64,000 bases of DNA from Nocardia cyriacigeorgica (GTDB taxonomy: Bacteria; Actinomycetota; Actinomycetes; Mycobacteriales; Mycobacteriaceae), in contig NZ_VBUT01000003.1 of assembly GCF_005863245.1 (NCBI RefSeq), positions 434,001 to 498,000 of the forward strand. Direction: 5' to 3'. Position numbers and translations under genes: made by a program. Below the pieces are notes generated by a model. The model was not told the DNA's origin. It ran no database searches and saw nothing but the letters and a program-made list of their open reading frames with translations. This document shows, piece by piece, positions 15,563 through 25,239 of the stretch. Positions within the stretch are counted from its first letter, which is position 1, and each line of letters starts with the position of its first letter.

Positions 15563-16450
15563 ATGACTACGCCCTTCCATGCCGGCGAGCGCATGGTGCA
15601 ACAGCGGATGGGTCAGGCCGATATCGCCGGCCGGGTCGGCCGGATGATCCGCCGCGACATCCCCGCGGTCGCCGCGGATTTCCTGGCCGAACAGTCGATG
15701 GTGGTGCTCGGCGCCGCCGACACCTACGGCCGGATGTGGGCGAGTCAGCTGTCCGGGCCGCCGGGGTTCCTGCGGGCGGCCGGGGCGGACACCGTGCTGG
15801 TCGACGCGCGACCCGCGCCCGGCGACCCGCTGCACGAGGCGAGCGCGCATGAGATCGGTGTCGGCATGATCGCGCTGCAACCCCAGCGACGCAGGCGCAT
15901 GCGCGTCAACGGCACCGCGACACCCGAGGACGACGGCCTGCGCATCGTCACCGACCAGGTGTATTCGAACTGCCCGAAATACATCTCGCGCAGAGAGATT
16001 CGCTCCTACGACCCGACGGTGCGGGCCGAGCCGCGCCGGAGCGTCGCGCTGGATGAGCGGCAATGCGCCGCCATCACCGCCGCCGATACGTTCTTCCTTG
16101 CCACCGCCGACACCGACGGCCATGCCGATGCCTCCCATCGCGGCGGCAATCCCGGATTTCTCGAAGTGCTCGCACCCGATCGGCTGCGCTGGCCGGACTA
16201 TCGCGGCAACTCGATGTTCATGACCCTGGGCAATATCGCGGTGAACCCCCGCTGCGGCATTCTCATCCCGGACTGGGCTACCGGCGGCAGCCTCCAGCTC
16301 ACCGGCACCGCGGAATTGGTATGGGAGGAAACCGCATTCACTGCCGGCGCCCAGTGCTCGATCGAATTCACCGTCACCGAGGTCGTCGACACCTCGGCGA
16401 CGGGCCCGCTGCGCTGGGGGCCCGCCGAACTCTCACCCGTCAATCCCTGA
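15563..16450 (+). CDS. two-domain PNPOx-like split-barrel flavin/heme-binding protein
   Basis: 295 residues. Two split-barrel halves: [31 protein letters not shown] (about 34-64), and [43 protein letters not shown] (about 174-215). The latter is the typical pyridoxamine-5'-phosphate-oxidase-like signature with DG-x-A-x-x-SHRGG-x-PGF. Related proteins bind FMN or F420 and reduce small organic molecules. In some bacteria this double domain is fused to a ferredoxin-reductase module, which is absent here. Second gene of the CGNR cassette, 40 bases after the VOC gene. Confidence 0.82.
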   Translation: MTTPFHAGERMVQQRMGQADIAGRVGRMIRRDIPAVAADFLAEQSMVVLGAADTYGRMWASQLSGPPGFLRAAGADTVLVDARPAPGDPLHEASAHEIGVGMIALQPQRRRRMRVNGTATPEDDGLRIVTDQVYSNCPKYISRREIRSYDPTVRAEPRRSVALDERQCAAITAADTFFLATADTDGHADASHRGGNPGFLEVLAPDRLRWPDYRGNSMFMTLGNIAVNPRCGILIPDWATGGSLQLTGTAELVWEETAFTAGAQCSIEFTVTEVVDTSATGPLRWGPAELSPVNP

Positions 16451-16475
16451 TCCGACTCCACGAAAGGAATGGTCC

Positions 16476-16925
16476 ATGCGACCCCCACTGCCCCCGTTCG
16501 ACCGCAGCACCGCCGAGGCCAAGGTGCGCGCCGCCGAGGACGCCTGGAACACCCGCGACCCCGAGCGGGTCGCCGCTGCCTACACGCCGGATTCGGTCTG
16601 GCGTAACCGTGACGAACACTTCACCGGGCGCGCGGCCATCGTCGAGTTCCTGACCCGCAAATGGGCGAAGGAGAATGGGTACGCGCTGCGCAAAGAACTG
16701 TGGGCGTTCGACGGCAATCGCATCGCCGTGCGATTCCAGTACGAATGGCACGACGAAGACCACCGGTGGTGGCGCAGCTACGGCAACGAGCAGTGGGAAT
16801 TCGCCGGCGACGGGCTGATGGCGCGCCGTGAGGCGAGCATCAACGATGTCCGCATCGACGCCGGCGAGCGGCGCATCTTCGGGCCGCGCCCGGCGGGGGA
16901 CCGGACACCACTGCCGCAGTGGTGA
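16476..16925 (+). CDS. DUF1348 / NTF2-like (SnoaL-type) protein
   Basis: 149 residues behind GAAAGGA. NTF2-like cone: [42 protein letters not shown], then [25 protein letters not shown] and the DUF1348 hallmark [13 protein letters not shown]. Function of DUF1348 is unknown, and the cavity fold suggests a small-molecule enzyme or binding role. Last gene of the CGNR cassette, 25 bases after the flavin-type gene. recA follows. Confidence 0.85.
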   Translation: MRPPLPPFDRSTAEAKVRAAEDAWNTRDPERVAAAYTPDSVWRNRDEHFTGRAAIVEFLTRKWAKENGYALRKELWAFDGNRIAVRFQYEWHDEDHRWWRSYGNEQWEFAGDGLMARREASINDVRIDAGERRIFGPRPAGDRTPLPQW

Positions 16926-16949
16926 CCACCTTCGGGCGCGTCGCTTGAC

Positions 16950-16965
16950 TCGAACATCTGTTCGG
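16950..16965. promoter_or_regulatory. SOS (LexA) box of recA
   Basis: TCGAACATCTGTTCGG matches the actinobacterial LexA consensus TCGAAC-N4-GTTCGA with one mismatch. It lies 92 bases before the recA start and upstream of the PafBC-type promoter. Confidence 0.9.
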
Positions 16966-16984
16966 CTAACCTTGTCGCCAGAAC

Positions 16985-17007
16985 TTGTCGGTGCCGCCCT
17001 CTAATGT
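16985..17007 (+). promoter_or_regulatory. RecA-NDp (PafBC-type) promoter of recA
   Basis: TTGTCGGTG at 16985-16993, an 8-base spacer and TAATGT at 17002-17007 match the mycobacterial RecA-NDp motif TTGTCRGTG-N8-TAnnnT exactly. That motif is activated by PafBC in the LexA-independent DNA-damage response. Transcripts would start some 43 bases before the recA ATG. Confidence 0.85.
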
Positions 17008-17056
17008 GGGCGCCAACCACAGAACGAGACTCACCCGTCGAAAAGGGGATCAGGAC

Positions 17057-18094
17057 ATGGCACCACAGGCGTACGACCGCGACAAGGCGCTCGAGCTCGC
17101 CCTGGCTCAGGTGGAGAAGAGCTTCGGCAAGGGCGCGGTGATGCGGCTCGGCGAGGAGGCCCGCCAGCCCGTGTCGGTGATCCCGACCGGCTCGATCGCG
17201 CTGGATGTGGCCTTGGGCATCGGTGGTCTGCCGCGCGGGCGCGTGGTGGAGATCTACGGCCCGGAATCCTCGGGTAAGACCACCGTCGCCCTGCACGCGG
17301 TGGCCAATGCCCAGGCCGCAGGCGGCGTCGCGGCGTTCATCGACGCCGAGCACGCGCTCGACCCGGACTATGCCCGCAAGCTCGGTGTCGATACCGACGC
17401 GCTGCTGGTCTCCCAGCCCGACACCGGTGAGCAGGCGCTGGAGATCGCCGACATGCTGGTGCGCTCCGGTGCCATCGACATCATCGTCATCGACTCGGTG
17501 GCCGCCCTGGTGCCGCGCGCGGAGATCGAGGGCGAAATGGGCGACAGCCACGTCGGCCTGCAGGCCCGCCTGATGAGCCAGGCGCTGCGCAAGATGACCA
17601 GCGCGCTCAACAACTCCGGTACCACCGCCATCTTCATCAACCAGCTGCGCGAGAAGATCGGCGTCATGTTCGGCTCGCCGGAGACCACGACCGGTGGTAA
17701 GGCGTTGAAGTTCTACGCGTCGGTGCGCCTGGACGTGCGGCGCATCGAGACCCTCAAGGACGGCAGCGACGCGGTCGGCAACCGCACCCGGGTCAAGGTC
17801 GTCAAGAACAAGGTCTCGCCGCCGTTCAAGCAGGCCGAGTTCGACATCCTGTACGGCCACGGCATCTCCAAGGAGGGCTCGCTCATCGATATGGGCGTCG
17901 AACAGGGCTTCATCCGCAAGTCCGGCTCCTGGTACACCTACGAGGGCGACCAGCTGGGGCAGGGCAAGGAGAACGCCCGCAAGTTCTTGCTGGACAACAC
18001 CGACGTCCGCGACGAGATCGAGAAGAAGATCAAGGAGAAGCTCGGCATCGGCGCCGACGTGACGGCGAGCGAAGAGGTCCCCGCCGATTTCTGA
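17057..18094 (+). CDS. recA: recombinase RecA
   Basis: 345 residues from ATG behind AAAAGGGG. Core motifs: Walker A GPESSGKT at 68-75, the [19 protein letters not shown] segment, [21 protein letters not shown], and loop L2 ([20 protein letters not shown]). RecA forms the DNA filament for strand exchange and stimulates LexA self-cleavage. The intein present in M. tuberculosis RecA is absent. The acidic C-terminal tail is short (ASEEVPADF). Regulation is shown by the LexA box and RecA-NDp promoter upstream. recX follows. Confidence 0.99.
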   Translation: MAPQAYDRDKALELALAQVEKSFGKGAVMRLGEEARQPVSVIPTGSIALDVALGIGGLPRGRVVEIYGPESSGKTTVALHAVANAQAAGGVAAFIDAEHALDPDYARKLGVDTDALLVSQPDTGEQALEIADMLVRSGAIDIIVIDSVAALVPRAEIEGEMGDSHVGLQARLMSQALRKMTSALNNSGTTAIFINQLREKIGVMFGSPETTTGGKALKFYASVRLDVRRIETLKDGSDAVGNRTRVKVVKNKVSPPFKQAEFDILYGHGISKEGSLIDMGVEQGFIRKSGSWYTYEGDQLGQGKENARKFLLDNTDVRDEIEKKIKEKLGIGADVTASEEVPADF

Positions 18095-18164
18095 TCCGCG
18101 GCCACCCCGGCGCCCCGCACCCGGCGAGGTAGCGGAGGCGGCGCCCGCTGATCCGGTCGCAGCG

Positions 18165-19196
18165 ATGCGGCAGCAGCTGGCCCGCCTCGGCGTCGAGGTC
18201 ACCAGTACCACCGGCTTCCGGCCCGACGGTCAGGAGCCGGCCCCGGTTCGCCCGGCCGATGGTGGTTCGGCCGAGGCGAACACAGCGGGTACTCGGTCGG
18301 ACGCGTCCGATCCGCAGCGGACACGTCCGGCCGAGTTCTCCGGGACTCGTCGTCGGCGATCGAGCAACGATCGCGACGGCGACGACACCGGAAGAGGCGT
18401 TCTTCGGGCGAACAGCAAACGCCGCCGGCGGAGCGCTGAAAGCCCCCGGTTCGCCTCCGATGACTACTCGCCGGCTCAGAACCGATCGTGGGATGAGCCC
18501 GGCGCGGATGCCGACCAGGGTGTGCCGGGCGACCGGCGGCACCCATCCGACAGCGATAGGCCTTGGGCAACATCTGGTAACGACTCGCAGCAGCGATCCG
18601 CGCCGAAGCGAAAGCGTTCCGCCAGGGGCACTCGTGCCGGGTCGCGCGTCGACGGCGGATCCGGGTCGGCGGGAGCCGAGCCCGGTGGCGGCACCCTCGA
18701 GCAGGCGAAGGACGCGTGCCTGCGGCTGCTCGCCGTCCGCGCCCGCAGCCGCGCCGAACTCGCACAACGTTTGGCCGCCAAGGGATATACGGCCGAGGTG
18801 AGCGAGCAGGCTCTCGACCGGCTCGCCGAGGTCGGGCTCATCGACGATGCCGCCTTCGCCCAGCAGTGGGTGCAGTCCAGGCACACCTATTCCGGCAAGG
18901 GTCGCCAAGCCCTTGCTCAGGAACTGCGCCGCAAAGGTGTATCCAAGGACGACGCCGACTCTGCCCTCGCTGCCGTCACCACCGACGACGAACACGAGCG
19001 CGCCACCGAACTGGTCCGCCGCAAACTGCGTTCCCTGCCCGCGAACCTCGACCGCGACAAGACGATCCGCCGCCTCGTCGGCATGCTCGCCCGCCGCGGC
19101 TACAGTTCCTCCACGGCCTACGCCGTCGTCAAAGCCGAACTCGACGCCGCTGGTGCAGAGCATGCCCTGGACGACACCGACGCGGCGCCGCAGTAG
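18165..19196 (+). CDS. recX: RecA regulator RecX with long disordered N-terminus
   Basis: 343 residues, twice the usual 150-175. The RecX domain is residues about 178-335: three-helix repeats with AKDACLRLLAVRARSRAELAQRLAAKGY, LIDDAAFAQQWVQSR and GRQALAQELRRKGV. It caps and inhibits RecA filaments. The first 175 residues are Arg/Ser/Asp/Gly-rich, low in hydrophobics, with weaker codon bias, and probably disordered. No ribosome site stands out at this ATG, so the true start could be elsewhere, but the frame stays open and high-GC throughout. It lies 70 bases after recA and is presumably co-transcribed. Confidence 0.85.
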   Translation: MRQQLARLGVEVTSTTGFRPDGQEPAPVRPADGGSAEANTAGTRSDASDPQRTRPAEFSGTRRRRSSNDRDGDDTGRGVLRANSKRRRRSAESPRFASDDYSPAQNRSWDEPGADADQGVPGDRRHPSDSDRPWATSGNDSQQRSAPKRKRSARGTRAGSRVDGGSGSAGAEPGGGTLEQAKDACLRLLAVRARSRAELAQRLAAKGYTAEVSEQALDRLAEVGLIDDAAFAQQWVQSRHTYSGKGRQALAQELRRKGVSKDDADSALAAVTTDDEHERATELVRRKLRSLPANLDRDKTIRRLVGMLARRGYSSSTAYAVVKAELDAAGAEHALDDTDAAPQ

Positions 19197-19240
19197 TGCT
19201 CGTACGGGCCCGCCTCAACTGCCACGCCGAACCGCGACGT

Positions 19241-19948
19241 TCAGACACCGCCACTGAAACCGCCGCCGAGGTTGCCGCCGATGCTGCTACCTCCTCGGCC
19301 GCCGGAGTACCTGCCTGCGGAATAGGGGAGAAAGTGCCCGAAGGACGAGGAGGGAAGCCATTCATGGCCTTTGCCGAGCGGGCCAGGCACCCGTACCAGC
19401 TGCAGCAGGTTTCCGACATGAAGCGGATCCTCGCCCAGATAGTCGGCGATCTCCTCGACGCTCATCTCCTCGTCTCGGTACAGCACAGCCACCGCTTCCC
19501 GCATCTGTTCCCACGCGTGCGGCCGCGTCTCCGGCTCACGGGCCCGCTCCAGCTCGGCGTCGATCTGTTCGGACCGGGCGTAGAAGGACTGGCCGTGACG
19601 GCGGAAATAGTCTTGCTCGAATTCATGCCGCGCCGCCAACCGAGCCGAACGCTGTCTGTCTTCCGACCACGTATAGCGTCGGGGGATCAGCAGCATGGCA
19701 CAGCGTTTCCCGAGCGCCCAGGTCGCCGGATGCAGCCGCATCGGGCCCGGGTGCCAAGCCAGGAATTCCTCCTGTGCGCGCGACCGGCCCTGCTCCTCCG
19801 CGGCGTGAAACGCTGCCCATAACTCGTTGCGCGCCCTGGTGAGCCGGGCGATCGCCGCGGTATCGGGTTCAGTCCGCAGCGGTGGCGTCCGTGATTCCTT
19901 GCGGGCCAAGGCGTAACACCGTCGAGCTTCTTCGCGACCGGTCATCAC
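19241..19948 (-). CDS. hypothetical protein with helix-turn-helix-like segment and Gly-rich tail
   Basis: 235 residues. I recognise no family. The N-terminal two thirds are charged and helical. Residues about 160-190 (DEEMSVEEIADYLGEDPLHVGNLLQLVR) look like a sigma-4-type helix-turn-helix. The last 45 residues are Ser/Gly-rich (RYSGGRGGSSIGGNLGGGFSGG) and likely disordered. It is convergent with recX across 44 bases. Together with the transporter genes it interrupts the recX-miaB order known from mycobacteria. Confidence 0.6.
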   Translation of the reverse strand: MMTGREEARRCYALARKESRTPPLRTEPDTAAIARLTRARNELWAAFHAAEEQGRSRAQEEFLAWHPGPMRLHPATWALGKRCAMLLIPRRYTWSEDRQRSARLAARHEFEQDYFRRHGQSFYARSEQIDAELERAREPETRPHAWEQMREAVAVLYRDEEMSVEEIADYLGEDPLHVGNLLQLVRVPGPLGKGHEWLPSSSFGHFLPYSAGRYSGGRGGSSIGGNLGGGFSGGV

Positions 19949-20072
19949 CTGCTCCTCAATGTCGGAAGTTCGCCGATGGAATACCCACCGCCGATGCCCG
20001 TGAACAAGGATGGAAACGACAACGGCGCGCAGATCGCCGATTCAGCGATCTGCGCGCCGAAAGACGCTACGG

Positions 20073-20972
20073 CTACGGGGCTTTGGTGATATCCACCCCG
20101 GGCGCACCATCGGTGACGATGGAATCGGCGGCCACCACCGCACCGCCACCCTTGCGGCGGCCGGCGCGCAGACGCCGCTCCAGCCAGGTCGCGACCTGCG
20201 ACAGCGTCATGTTCAGCACGATCATGATGATCGCGACCACGATCAACGCCGGAATGGTGTTGGAATCGGCGGCACCCAGCTGCAAGCCGTTGCGGACCAC
20301 CTCTTCGTAGGTGATGACATAACCCAGCGCGGAGTCCTTCAACGCCACGACCATCTGCGAGATCAGCGCGGGCAGCATGGCGGTGATGGCCTGCGGCAGC
20401 AGGATCAACCGCATCAACTGGCCCTTGCGCATACCCAGCGCGGCCGCGGCCTCGGTCTGCCCCTTGGGCAGCGAGCGGATACCCGCGCGCACGATCTCGG
20501 CGATGACCGACCCGTTGTAGATGGTCAGCGCCGTGACCACCGCACCGAGCGCCAGATACTCGGACTCGAAGACGTTGTACTCGGAGTAGAGCGCGAACAG
20601 GAAGATCATCAGGATCAGCACCGGAATCGCGCGAGCGATCTCGACGACCGCACCGGCCACCCATCGCACCGGGCGATGATCGGAGAGCCGGGCGATGCCG
20701 AAGATCATGCCGAGCACCATCGCGAAGACGATCGACAGCACCGCGGCCACGATGGTGCCGCGCAGACCGGGCAGCAGATACGTCGTCCAGACGTCGGCTT
20801 CCAGGAACGGCTTCCACTTCTCGGCGTCGAACTGGCCCTGACTGTCGAAGCCGCGGTAGACGAACCACGCCGCCAGCAGCACCACGGCGAGCACGATCAC
20901 CGAATAGATCATGTTGCGCACCCGTGCGGCGGGGCCGGGTGCGTCGAAGAGAACCGACGGTTCCCGCCTCAT
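20073..20972 (-). CDS. glutamate-type ABC transporter permease, GluD-like
   Basis: 299 residues, five or six membrane helices. A HisM-type permease domain carries the EAA-loop IVRAGIRSLPKGQTEAAAALGM (about 155-178) and the following QLMRLILLPQAI. A roughly 60-residue N-terminal extension contains the first helix (NMIYSVIVLAVVLLAAWFVYRG). It pairs with the GluC-like permease, with which it overlaps (ATG inside the upstream stop region), and with the binding protein and ATPase encoded upstream. The four-gene set resembles gluABCD for glutamate uptake in Corynebacterium. Confidence 0.85.
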   Translation of the reverse strand: MRREPSVLFDAPGPAARVRNMIYSVIVLAVVLLAAWFVYRGFDSQGQFDAEKWKPFLEADVWTTYLLPGLRGTIVAAVLSIVFAMVLGMIFGIARLSDHRPVRWVAGAVVEIARAIPVLILMIFLFALYSEYNVFESEYLALGAVVTALTIYNGSVIAEIVRAGIRSLPKGQTEAAAALGMRKGQLMRLILLPQAITAMLPALISQMVVALKDSALGYVITYEEVVRNGLQLGAADSNTIPALIVVAIIMIVLNMTLSQVATWLERRLRAGRRKGGGAVVAADSIVTDGAPGVDITKAP

Positions 20973-21649
20973 CGGGCCACCTCGAATCGTTTGGCGATGT
21001 AACCGAACAGCAGACCCGTCGGCAGCGTCAGGACCACGAAGCCGAGCGCGAAGATCGCACCGATCGACAGCAGTGCCGCCTCGGTGTCGAGCATCTTAGC
21101 CATCAGGAACGAGGCCTCGGCCACACCGATGGCGGAGGCGACGGTGGAGTTCTTGGTCAACGCGATCAGCACACTGCCCAGCGGCGCGATCACCGAGCGG
21201 AACGCCTGCGGCAACACGATCAGCCGCAGGTTCTGCAGGAAACCCAAGCCGAGCGAGCGCCCGGCCTCGGACTGGCCCAGCGGCACGGTGTTGATGCCCG
21301 CGCGCAGCGACTCGCAGACGAACGCCGCGGTGTAGACGCTCAGGCCGACGACCGCCCACCGGAAGTTGTTCTCGGCCAGCGAATTCGGCCCGTCGGCGGC
21401 AAGTTTGACGCGCAGCGTCGAATACAGGCCGAGCGAGCAGAACACCAGGATCAGCGTCAGCGGGGTGTTGCGGAAAACGGTGACGTAGACGGTGCCGACC
21501 CAGCGCGCCACCGGGACCGGCGAGACCCGCATGGCGGCCACGATGGTGCCGAGCACCAGCGCGCCGATCGCGGACAGCACGGTCAGCTTGATGGTGACCC
21601 AGAACGCGTCGAGCAGTTGGTCATCGTACTCAGAGATCAAATCGAACAC
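20969..21649 (-). CDS. glutamate-type ABC transporter permease, GluC-like
   Basis: 226 residues with about five membrane helices. Polar amino-acid permease features: FVCESLRAGINTVPLGQSEAGRSLGL (EAA-type loop contacting the ATPase) and NLRLIVLPQAFRSVIAPLGSVLIALTKNSTV. Overlaps the next permease by 4 bases. Substrate is inferred from the operon type; glutamate is likely, other polar amino acids are possible. Confidence 0.86.
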   Translation of the reverse strand: MFDLISEYDDQLLDAFWVTIKLTVLSAIGALVLGTIVAAMRVSPVPVARWVGTVYVTVFRNTPLTLILVFCSLGLYSTLRVKLAADGPNSLAENNFRWAVVGLSVYTAAFVCESLRAGINTVPLGQSEAGRSLGLGFLQNLRLIVLPQAFRSVIAPLGSVLIALTKNSTVASAIGVAEASFLMAKMLDTEAALLSIGAIFALGFVVLTLPTGLLFGYIAKRFEVAR

Positions 21650-21749
21650 GGTGGGTGCGCGCCTCCGATCATGAAGTGAGGGCAGGGCCGGCGATCGGAT
21701 GACCGCGCGGTGGGCGCATCACCGGCGCCCACCGCGATCGATCATCGGA

Positions 21750-22589
21750 TCAGTACCGGTCCACCTGCGGAGCCGGCGGAGTCTGGTAGTTCGCGGCGCG
21801 CCCGACCGAATCCTGGAAGGCCTTGTCCCAGGCGCCTTCGGTGATCATCGCCTCGATGGCGTCGTTGATCTTGTCGCGGCTTTCCTGATCGCCCTTCTTC
21901 AGGCCGATGCCGTAGTTCTCGGTGGTGAACGGCTTGCCGACCAGCTTGTAGCGGCCCGGGGTCTGCGCGGCGTAACCGGCGAGGATGATGTCGTCAGTGG
22001 TCATCGCGTCGACCGCGCCGCTGTTGAGACCCTCGAGGCACAGCGAGTAGGTGTCGTAGGTCTGCAACTGGGTGTCGGGGAAGTTCTTCTCGATGTTCTG
22101 GGCCGGGGTGGAACCCTTGACCGAGCAGACCGTCTTGCCCGCGATGGTCTCCGGGCCGGTGATGTCGGTGTTGTCGGCGTTCACCAGCAGGCTCTGACCC
22201 GCCACGTAGTACGGCCCGGCGAAATCGACCTTCTCCTTGCGCTGGTCGGTGATCGAGTAGGTGGCGACGATGAAGTCCACCTGGCCGTTCTCGATCAGCG
22301 TTTCGCGCTGCGCCGACGGAGCTTCCTTGAAGGTGATGCCGTCGGGCTGCACGCCGAGCTTGGCCGCGACGAAGCGGGCCACCTCGACATCGAAGCCGCT
22401 GTAGGTGCCGTCGGTGTTGCGCTGACCCAGACCCGGCTGGTCGAACTTGATGCCGATGGTCAGCTTGCCTTCCTTGGCATGGTCGAGAGCGGTCTTGTCG
22501 TCTCCGCTGCCGCAGCCCGCGGTGGTGGCGGCGGTCAGGGCCAGGGCGATGGCCCCGACTCCGAGACGGAGCGCACGGTTGATCCTCAT
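21750..22589 (-). CDS. amino-acid ABC transporter substrate-binding lipoprotein, GluB-like
   Basis: 279 residues. Lipoprotein signal MRINRALRLGVGAIALALTA ending in lipobox TTAGC with acylated Cys26. The SBP_bac_3 fold follows: GKLTIGIKFDQPGLGQRN, GFDVEVARFVAAKLGV, FIVATYSITDQRKEKVDFAGPYY and a C-terminal YGIGLKKGDQESRDKIN. It captures glutamate or a related amino acid outside the membrane. A further in-frame ATG upstream would bury the signal peptide and is rejected. Confidence 0.9.
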   Translation of the reverse strand: MRINRALRLGVGAIALALTAATTAGCGSGDDKTALDHAKEGKLTIGIKFDQPGLGQRNTDGTYSGFDVEVARFVAAKLGVQPDGITFKEAPSAQRETLIENGQVDFIVATYSITDQRKEKVDFAGPYYVAGQSLLVNADNTDITGPETIAGKTVCSVKGSTPAQNIEKNFPDTQLQTYDTYSLCLEGLNSGAVDAMTTDDIILAGYAAQTPGRYKLVGKPFTTENYGIGLKKGDQESRDKINDAIEAMITEGAWDKAFQDSVGRAANYQTPPAPQVDRY

Positions 22590-22656
22590 CGATTTCCTTC
22601 TTCCCTCATTCTGGTTTTCGATGGCCGTGGTCGGTGGGCGGTGCAGCTCGGCGAAA

Positions 22657-23454
22657 TCAGTGGCTGAGAATCTTGCCGAGGAAGTCCTTGGCCCGTTCGG
22701 ACTTCGGTGTGGTGAAGAACGTTTCCGGCGTGGCGTCTTCGACCACCTGACCGTCGGCCATGAACAGCACCCGGTTGCCCGCCTTGCGCGCGAAGCCCAT
22801 CTCATGGGTGACCACCAGCATGGTCATGCCTTCTTTGGCGAGCGACACCATGACGTCGAGGACCTCGTTGACCATCTCGGGGTCGAGTGCGGAGGTCGGC
22901 TCGTCGAACAGCATCACCTTCGGGTTCATCGCCAGTGCGCGCGCGATGGCCACGCGCTGCTGCTGGCCGCCGGAGAGCTGGGCCGGGTACTTGTCGGCCT
23001 GGTTGGCGATGCCGACGCGTTCCAGCAGTCCCATCGCCCTGGTGCGGGCTTCGTCCTTCTTCAGTTTGCGCACCTTGATCGGCGCGAGCATGACGTTCTC
23101 CAGGATCGTCTTGTGCGCGAACAGGTTGAACGACTGGAAGACCATGCCGACGTCGGCGCGCAGCGCGGCCAGCCCGCGACCCTCGGCGGGCAGCGGGATC
23201 CCGTCGATGCTGATGTCGCCGGTGTCGATCGGCTCGAGCCGATTGATGGTGCGGCACAGCGTCGATTTGCCGGACCCCGAGGGGCCGAGCACGATCACGA
23301 CCTGCCCTTTGGGCACCTCGAGGTTGATATCACGCAACACGTGCAGAGCACCGAAGTGCTTGTTGACGTTGCGCATCGAGATCATCGGTGGCGCGGTGGC
23401 GTCCCCGCTGTCGGCGGCCCCGGTCGTTCCGGGCGCGTCGGTGGCGTCGGTCAT
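22657..23454 (-). CDS. amino-acid ABC transporter ATP-binding protein, GluA-like
   Basis: 265 residues from ATG (MTDATDAPG). An Ala/Gly-rich leader of about 22 residues is followed by the ATPase: Walker [11 protein letters not shown]-loop [11 protein letters not shown], signature LSGGQQQR, Walker B VMLFDEP, and the H-loop His in VVTHEM. The FNLFAH-x-T-x-x-ENVMLAP segment is typical of polar amino-acid importers (GlnQ/GluA). First gene of the operon; gluB follows after 67 bases. Confidence 0.92.
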   Translation of the reverse strand: MTDATDAPGTTGAADSGDATAPPMISMRNVNKHFGALHVLRDINLEVPKGQVVIVLGPSGSGKSTLCRTINRLEPIDTGDISIDGIPLPAEGRGLAALRADVGMVFQSFNLFAHKTILENVMLAPIKVRKLKKDEARTRAMGLLERVGIANQADKYPAQLSGGQQQRVAIARALAMNPKVMLFDEPTSALDPEMVNEVLDVMVSLAKEGMTMLVVTHEMGFARKAGNRVLFMADGQVVEDATPETFFTTPKSERAKDFLGKILSH

Positions 23455-23471
23455 GGTCCATGACCTTAAGC

Positions 23472-23498
23472 GGAAATCCGGGATTTGCCCGGCTTTCC
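23472..23498. promoter_or_regulatory. imperfect dyad upstream of gluA-like gene
   Basis: GGAAATCCGGG-N5-CCCGGCTTTCC: 11-bp arms with one mismatch, 17 bases before the operon's first start codon. Position fits an operator or a leader hairpin controlling the transporter operon. Confidence 0.5.
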
Positions 23499-23679
23499 GT
23501 GACACACCGAGTCGCCACGCCGAATCGACATGTCGCCGTAACCTGGCGGTCAGCCGGTGCGGTCATCGCGCGCACCCCGGACCGCAGGACTCGGCGCGCG
23601 GCCGGTGACCTGCGGCACGGTGGCCGGGTGGGGCCGATGCGGCGGTAACTCGTCGCGGCCCAGCCCGTACCCTGGACGG

Positions 23680-25239
23680 GTGGATTCGATCGGACAGGCA
23701 GTAGCGCATCCCGCCCTGGTCCCGGCGCAGACGGACGCACGCAGTTACGAGGTCCGCACCTTCGGCTGCCAGATGAACGTGCACGATTCCGAGCGCTTGT
23801 CCGGCCTGCTCGAGGATGCTGGTTATGTAAAAGCGGCCGCGGGTGAGACGGCCGACCTGGTGGTGTTCAACACCTGCGCGGTGCGCGAGAACGCCGACAA
23901 CAAGCTCTACGGCACTCTCGGCCATCTGGCGCCGATCAAGGCCGGGCGTCCGGGCATGCAGATCGCCGTCGGCGGCTGCCTGGCCCAGAAGGACCGCGAC
24001 ACCGTGGTGCGCAAGGCGCCCTGGGTGGATGTGGTGTTCGGCACACACAACATCGGCTCGCTGCCGGTGCTGCTGGAACGCGCCCGGCACAACGACGAGG
24101 CCCAGGTGGAGATCCTCGAATCGCTCGAGGCGTTTCCGTCGACGCTGCCCGCCAAGCGGGAATCGGCCTACGCGGGCTGGGTGTCGATCTCGGTCGGTTG
24201 CAACAACACCTGCACCTTCTGCATCGTGCCCTCGCTGCGCGGCAAAGAGGTCGACCGCCGACCCGGTGACGTGCTCGCCGAAGTGCAGGCGCTGGTCGAT
24301 CAGGGTGTGCTCGAGGTGACGCTGCTCGGCCAGAACGTCAACTCCTACGGTGCCTCGTTCGCCGACCCGGAGCAGCCGCGCGATCGTGGCGCGTTCGCCA
24401 AACTGCTGCGCGCCTGCGGCGGCATCGAGGGCTTGGAGCGGGTGCGGTTCACCTCGCCGCATCCGGCCGAGTTCACCGACGACGTCATCGAGGCGATGGC
24501 GCAGACCCCGAACGTCTGCCCGCAGCTGCACATGCCGCTGCAATCCGGTTCGGACCGGGTGCTCAAGGCGATGCGCCGCTCCTACCGCCAGGCCCGCTTC
24601 CTCGGCATCATCGAGAAGGTCCGGGCCGCGATGCCGCACGCCGCCATCACCACCGACATCATCGTCGGCTTCCCCGGCGAGACCGAGGAAGATTTCGAAC
24701 AGACCCTCGAGGTGGTCCGGCAGGCGCGGTTCACCAGCGCGTTCACCTTCCAGTACTCCAAGCGGCCCGGCACCCCGGCCGCCGATATGCCCGATCAGCT
24801 GCCCAAGCAGGTCGTACAGGAACGCTACGACCGGCTGATCGCCCTGCAGGAAGAGATCTCGCTCGAGGCCAACCGTGCGCTGATCGGCACCGAAGTGGAG
24901 TTGCTGGTCGCCGAGGGCGCGGGCAAGAAGAACGCGGCGACCGCGCGGATGAGCGGACGGGCCCGCGACGGCCGGCTGGTGCATTTCCGGCCCGAATCCG
25001 CCGATCCGATCCGCCCCGGCGACATCGTCACCGTCGACATCACCGGCGCGGCACCGCACCACCTGATCGCCGACGCCCCCCTGCGCACCCACCGCCGCAC
25101 CCGGGCGGGCGACGCCCACGAACGCGGTACCACCCCCAAGACCGAACCCATCGGCGTCGGCCTCGGCCTGCCGCGGATCGGCGCCCCCGCCCCGGAACCG
25201 GTCGCGGCCGCAGGCTGCGCCACCGGATGCGGGACATGA
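23680..25239 (+). CDS. miaB: tRNA-2-methylthio-N6-dimethylallyladenosine synthase MiaB
   Basis: 519 residues from GTG ([10 protein letters not shown]). The N-terminal methylthiotransferase domain holds cluster ligands C30, C66 and C100. The radical-SAM motif C174-x3-C178-x2-C181 ([12 protein letters not shown]) follows, and a TRAM domain occupies about 385-455. It adds a methylthio group to i6A37 of tRNAs that read UNN codons, the substrate made by MiaA encoded 5 kb downstream. About 65 residues of Arg/Pro-rich extension end in AAGCATGCGT with two extra cysteines. The stop overlaps the next start (ATGA). Confidence 0.95.
   Translation: MDSIGQAVAHPALVPAQTDARSYEVRTFGCQMNVHDSERLSGLLEDAGYVKAAAGETADLVVFNTCAVRENADNKLYGTLGHLAPIKAGRPGMQIAVGGCLAQKDRDTVVRKAPWVDVVFGTHNIGSLPVLLERARHNDEAQVEILESLEAFPSTLPAKRESAYAGWVSISVGCNNTCTFCIVPSLRGKEVDRRPGDVLAEVQALVDQGVLEVTLLGQNVNSYGASFADPEQPRDRGAFAKLLRACGGIEGLERVRFTSPHPAEFTDDVIEAMAQTPNVCPQLHMPLQSGSDRVLKAMRRSYRQARFLGIIEKVRAAMPHAAITTDIIVGFPGETEEDFEQTLEVVRQARFTSAFTFQYSKRPGTPAADMPDQLPKQVVQERYDRLIALQEEISLEANRALIGTEVELLVAEGAGKKNAATARMSGRARDGRLVHFRPESADPIRPGDIVTVDITGAAPHHLIADAPLRTHRRTRAGDAHERGTTPKTEPIGVGLGLPRIGAPAPEPVAAAGCATGCGT

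Noticed and set aside
17057..18094. Intein in recA as in M. tuberculosis
   Set aside because: The reading frame is a normal 345-residue RecA without insertion.
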